Assembly: GCA_031273405.1 (NCBI GenBank)
Contig: JAISRW010000165.1
Location: 1 to 7,804 of the forward strand
DNA from: Treponema sp.
GTDB lineage: Bacteria; Spirochaetota; Spirochaetia; Treponematales; Breznakiellaceae
Reading direction: 5' to 3'
Length of the DNA stretch: 7,804 nucleotides
This document shows positions 5,104 to 7,804 of the stretch, piece after piece. Every line of letters starts with the position of its first letter. Position 1 is the stretch's first letter. The translations under genes and the position numbers were made by a program. The notes under the pieces were generated by a model. It was not told where the DNA came from and did not search any database. It was given only the letters and a program-made list of their open reading frames with translations.

Positions 5104-5133
5104 GCTTTCCCGAAACTGAAGTTTTGGGAAAGC
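5104..5133. repeat. Hairpin GCTTTCCCGAAAC / GTTTTGGGAAAGC
   Basis: Two 13-nt arms (5104-5116, 5121-5133) around TGAA, with a single mismatch that would be a G-U pair in RNA. The right arm contains the reverse complement of the TTTCCCAAAAC motif found at 2857, 3033 and 5415. Confidence 0.55.
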
Positions 5134-5151
5134 CTCTAAGTTATGTAGTTT

Positions 5152-5166
5152 CGGACCGGAGGTCCG
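5152..5166. repeat. 15-nt hairpin motif, variant copy 3 (CGGACC-GGA-GGTCCG)
   Basis: The same 6-bp stem and 3-nt loop design as 174-188 and 2878-2892 but inverted (loop GGA), and with one stem pair changed from A-T to G-C on both sides, so pairing is preserved. Confidence 0.5.
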
Positions 5167-5273
5167 GCGGGATTTGTAAGGGGTAAAAAGTTTATATGCG
5201 CTGGCCCTGGACCGCACCCGTTACGTTATTGCCAGTCGGGATTAAATAGATTATACTTAAAAAGATTATACCG

Positions 5274-5312
5274 GTACCTTGTTTAGCCTAAATGATCCGG
5301 TAAGGAATTTAA
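5274..5312. repeat. Partial relative of the MITE-like element's left end
   Basis: From GTACCTTG to TAAGGAATTTAA, 34 of 39 positions match 274-312 in the same orientation. Similarity then fades into AAGCGCGAAG and a hairpin CGCGAAG/CTTCGCG (5314-5320, 5336-5342), followed by purine-rich then pyrimidine-rich tracts like the interior of the 271-466 element. No matching right end is found, so this copy is truncated or a different subfamily. Confidence 0.55.
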
Positions 5313-5414
5313 GCGCGAAGTGAAATCGAACAGAGCTTCGCGGTCGAAAAGGGAAGAAAACAGGAAAATGAGCCTTCTTTTTCTTTTTCCCTTCTTTTCC
5401 GACTTATTCGAGGC

Positions 5415-5443
5415 TTTCCCAAAACCAGCTGAGTTTTGGGAAA
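5415..5443. repeat. Hairpin TTTCCCAAAAC / GTTTTGGGAAA upstream of pta
   Basis: Perfect 11-bp arms (5415-5425, 5433-5443) around a 7-nt loop, about 67 bases before the pta start. No T tract follows. It could insulate pta from upstream readthrough or be one more copy of the dispersed TTTCCCAAAAC repeat; the presence of the same motif in three other spacer positions favours the second. Confidence 0.5.
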
Positions 5444-5482
5444 AGTTCATTCTTTATGGTTTTTATTTATGCTTGTTTTTAG

Positions 5483-5503
5483 TATAAACAATATACAAAG
5501 GAG
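5483..5503 (+). promoter_or_regulatory. Putative -10 box and ribosome binding site of pta
   Basis: TATAAA at 5483-5488 is a good -10 candidate in a very AT-rich stretch (5450-5500), but the -35 region (TTTTTA around 5460) is weak. AAAGGAG at 5497-5503 is a clear Shine-Dalgarno sequence 6 nt before the ATG at 5510. The promoter part is uncertain; the ribosome site is not. Confidence 0.45.
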
Positions 5504-5509
5504 CGAATA

Positions 5510-6508
5510 ATGGACTTTGTGAAAGAAATGAGGTCAAAAGCCAAATCCCTGCAAAAACGGCTGGTATTGCCCGAGGGGACCGAGCCCCGGACGGTAAAGG
5601 CGGCGCGTATACTGGTCAGCGAAGGGCTGGCCGCTTCGGTCACCCTTTTGGGCAGGGAATCGGAAGTACAAAAGACCGCCGCCCAGGAAGGGGTGGATCT
5701 TGAAGGGGTCGCGGTCATTAACCCCGCTTCGTCGTCGCTGGTCGAAAAATATGTCGGCGAATACTACGAATTACGCAAACACAAGGGGATGACCCCGGAA
5801 CAGGCCAGGATCGACATAGCCGCCCCCCTGCGCTGGGGCGCCATGATGGTCCGCCTGAACGACGCCGACGCTATGGTGGGGGGCGCGGAAAACACCACCG
5901 CCGACGTACTCAGGGCGGGGCTGGCCATCATAGGCACCGTGCCGGGCTCCAAAACCGCCTCGTCCTGCTTTGTGATGCAGACCACCGATCCTTCCTGGGG
6001 CGTTGACGGGGCCCTCATCTTCTCGGACTGCGCGGTTGTGCCCGATCCCACGGCGGAACAGCTTGCGGAAATCGCCCAATCCGCGGCCCAGTCCTGCCGG
6101 GAATTCCTCGGCGCCGAACCCGCCGTAGCCTTCCTCTCCTTCTCCACCAAGGGTTCGGGGGGGGATCATCCCAACGTGCTCAAGGTAAAGGCCGCCCTGG
6201 ATCTGGTCAAGGCCAAGGCGCCGGATCTCCTCATCGACGGGGATCTCCAGGCCGATGCCGCCCTGGTTCCCTCGGTAACCGACAAAAAAGCCCCCGGCAG
6301 CCCCGTCAGGGGCAGGGTGAATACCCTCGTTTTCCCGGACCTGGGGGCGGGCAACATAGGCTACAAACTGGTTCAGCGCCTGGGCAGAGCCGAAGCCTTC
6401 GGGCCCTTCCTCCAGGGTTTTGCCAAACCCATAAGCGATCTGTCCCGGGGGGCCTCGGTGGAAGACATCGTGATCACCTGCGCCGTAACCCTCTCCCGGG
6501 CTAAGTAA
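5510..6508 (+). CDS. pta: Phosphate acetyltransferase
   Basis: A 332-residue cytoplasmic enzyme catalysing acetyl-CoA + Pi to acetyl phosphate + CoA (reversible); with acetate kinase it makes acetate and ATP. Length matches the short, single-domain Pta type (about 325-335), without the N-terminal regulatory extension of the E. coli enzyme. Visible family segments are [13 protein letters not shown] (20-32), [51 protein letters not shown] and [19 protein letters not shown]312, R313 and D319 align with Ser309, Arg310 and Asp316 of the Methanosarcina enzyme, which are active-site residues. The ATG has AAAGGAG upstream. The acetate kinase gene is not in this window. The TPR gene begins 8 bp after the stop with no terminator between, so co-transcription is likely. 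The gene is GC-rich, in contrast to its AT-rich leader. Confidence 0.96.
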   Translation: MDFVKEMRSKAKSLQKRLVLPEGTEPRTVKAARILVSEGLAASVTLLGRESEVQKTAAQEGVDLEGVAVINPASSSLVEKYVGEYYELRKHKGMTPEQARIDIAAPLRWGAMMVRLNDADAMVGGAENTTADVLRAGLAIIGTVPGSKTASSCFVMQTTDPSWGVDGALIFSDCAVVPDPTAEQLAEIAQSAAQSCREFLGAEPAVAFLSFSTKGSGGDHPNVLKVKAALDLVKAKAPDLLIDGDLQADAALVPSVTDKKAPGSPVRGRVNTLVFPDLGAGNIGYKLVQRLGRAEAFGPFLQGFAKPISDLSRGASVEDIVITCAVTLSRAK

Positions 6509-6516
6509 AGCGGCTT

Positions 6517-7804
6517 TTGAAGGCCATCGCGAAAAAGGGGGCCGGGGGGCTCGGAAAGCTTGCCCTTGCCTCGGCGGCGGGGAAAAGGGGCGATTACCGC
6601 CGGGCGGTCAAGATCCTGGGGGAACTCCTCTGGGAACCGGACCCGCCTGCCGAAGCCTGGCTGCTTTTGGGAAGATCCTTTCACGGCCTTAAAAATTTTT
6701 CCCGGGCCTTAGCCGCCTTTAACGATTACCTCAAACTCAAGCCAAAATCCGGCGAGGGCTATCTTTTCGCCGGCCGCACCTATCTCACCATAGGCATGCC
6801 CTACAAGGCGGTTCCCCTCCTCAGGAAGAGCCTTGAGTACAATCCGGGAGATCCCGAAACCATGGCCCTCCTGGGCACGGCCTACCTTAAATCCAAACAT
6901 TCCCAGGCGGCGGTGGATATGCTCCAGGGGGCGGTGGAGACGCCGGGGAGGGAAAAGCTTTCGGAACGGGAAAACCGCCGTATATACCGGGCCTACCTCA
7001 ACGCTCTCCTGGTGAGGGGAATACGGCTCTGCGGCCTTGAGGAATACGACCTGGCCCTGCAAATGCTCCGCTTTGTCCTGGAAAACGGCAAAGACTTCGG
7101 CGTCCGCAGCCCCTTTCTCTCCCTGGAGTTGGGAAGGGCATGCAGGGAAACAGGCCGCATGGAGGAGGCCCTGGAACACTATACCGGGGCCCTCGCCTTT
7201 GCCCCCGAAGACCGGCGCATCCGCTGGTCCAGGGCTTCGATTCTCATGGCCCTGGGCAGGAACCGGGAGGCTCTGGAAGAAATAGAACAAATCCGCGCCA
7301 GGGAGCCGGGGGTTCCCGAACTGCCCTGGAACAGCGAACTGGTGGATCTCTTTATGATCCGTTCCTTCATGGAAGCCGGAGAATGGCGGAGGGCCCTGGG
7401 GGCCTGCCGGGACTGGCTAAAAACCCGCGAAGGAAGCCCCATGGTTCACGCTATCTGCGCGGAAGCCCTGAGGAACCTGAGGGATTTTTCCGCCGCCCAC
7501 AACCATCTCCTCAGGGCCATAGAGCAGGAGCCTGGAGAACTTGAATTCCGGTACGCGGATATTCTGGTTTCCTGGGAGGGCCGGGACTGGAAGGCCCTGA
7601 AAAAAGCCCTCCGGGAAGCCGGGGCTATGGGGGGAGACGAAAACATCATCCGGCGCTTTTCCATACTCCTGGAAGCCCGCACCCTGGGGGACGAGAAGAA
7701 GATCCTCTCGCTGCTGCAAAACGCCGTCCGTACCCTGGGGCCCGAACCGGAACTGATGCACGCCCTGGGCGGCGCCTACCTCAAACTCGGCTTTCTGGAA
7801 GAAG
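6517..7804 (+). CDS. TPR-repeat protein, C-terminus beyond the window
   Basis: From TTG 6517 the frame is open for 429 codons to the window end. It reads as a chain of tetratricopeptide repeats: about 45-78 (AEAWLLLGRSFHGLKNFSRA), 80-113 (GYLFAGRTYLTIGMPYKAVP), 113-143, 165-195, 198-232 (LELGRACRETGRMEEALEHY), 233-267, 276-308, 309-342, with another starting near 411 (HALGGAYLKLGFLEE). TPRs form helical scaffolds for protein-protein contacts; the partner is unknown. No signal peptide or membrane segment is seen. The start is chosen because a TAA (6502-6504) closes the frame just upstream and TTG 6517 is the only plausible early start; the ribosome site is weak, so coupling to pta, whose stop is 8 bp away, may matter. 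In T. pallidum, from memory, a TPR protein also follows pta. Confidence 0.9.
   Translation, partial: MKAIAKKGAGGLGKLALASAAGKRGDYRRAVKILGELLWEPDPPAEAWLLLGRSFHGLKNFSRALAAFNDYLKLKPKSGEGYLFAGRTYLTIGMPYKAVPLLRKSLEYNPGDPETMALLGTAYLKSKHSQAAVDMLQGAVETPGREKLSERENRRIYRAYLNALLVRGIRLCGLEEYDLALQMLRFVLENGKDFGVRSPFLSLELGRACRETGRMEEALEHYTGALAFAPEDRRIRWSRASILMALGRNREALEEIEQIRAREPGVPELPWNSELVDLFMIRSFMEAGEWRRALGACRDWLKTREGSPMVHAICAEALRNLRDFSAAHNHLLRAIEQEPGELEFRYADILVSWEGRDWKALKKALREAGAMGGDENIIRRFSILLEARTLGDEKKILSLLQNAVRTLGPEPELMHALGGAYLKLGFLEE

Noticed and set aside
4912..5217. A 101-codon minus-strand open frame in the pyrophosphatase-pta spacer
   Set aside because: It runs through both arms of the 4961-5091 inverted repeat and a hairpin, has no ribosome site worth noting and no recognisable motif.
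5248..5271. Direct repeat AGATTATAC (5248-5256 and 5263-5271) as an operator for pta
   Set aside because: Two 9-nt AT-rich copies 240 bp from the gene start are not enough evidence, and they abut the partial MITE-like sequence.
6709..7290. A 193-codon minus-strand open frame
   Set aside because: It is antisense to the continuous TPR-repeat frame on the plus strand, which explains this region far better.

Overview
The window looks like a stretch of spirochaete chromosome, most probably a Treponema of the host- or termite-gut-associated type. This is an inference. It rests on a pta gene followed almost directly by a TPR-protein gene (an order I remember from Treponema pallidum), a CBS-domain family II pyrophosphatase, and a decayed copy of an uncharacterised protein family I associate with treponemes. 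Five coding regions look intact or run off an edge, one is a pseudogene, and about 2.3 kb is gene-free or decayed. No tRNA, rRNA, CRISPR array or transposase gene was seen.

Layout. 1-161 (-) is the start of an unrecognised gene cut by the window edge. 162-994 is gene-free but structured: a compound hairpin, a 196-bp MITE-like inverted-repeat element, an orphan terminator-like hairpin, and an array of about 18 degenerate 21-nt repeats organised in two 127-bp units. Each unit holds a long hairpin, and one base pair covaries between the two copies. The array runs straight into a pseudogene (995-1504, +) broken by an in-frame TAG. Next come two minus-strand genes in tandem: an iron-sulfur-flavoprotein-like reductase (2206-2823) and, downstream of it, a DinB-family metalloprotein (1549-2067). 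A 243-bp repeat-bearing gap separates them from a minus-strand CBS/DRTGG inorganic pyrophosphatase (3067-4719), whose promoter suggests a leaderless mRNA.

Between the pyrophosphatase and pta lie 790 bp without a gene. They hold a nested inverted repeat, a perfect 18-bp-stem palindrome, a 16-bp inverted repeat flanking 99 bp, short hairpins that recur elsewhere in the window, and a partial relative of the MITE-like element. Then pta (5510-6508, +) and, 8 bp later, a TPR protein gene starting at TTG (6517) and running off the end.

Functional reading. Pyrophosphatase and Pta are both phosphate-linked energy enzymes: one hydrolyses PPi to Pi, the other interconverts acetyl-CoA plus Pi with acetyl phosphate. 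They are divergently transcribed from the repeat-rich spacer, so I see no shared operon. Pta and the TPR protein are probably co-transcribed. The reductase and DinB genes may be one transcript carrying a small hairpin between them. The most unusual material is non-coding: the 21-nt array with its covarying hairpins and the palindromic elements packed into the gene gaps.
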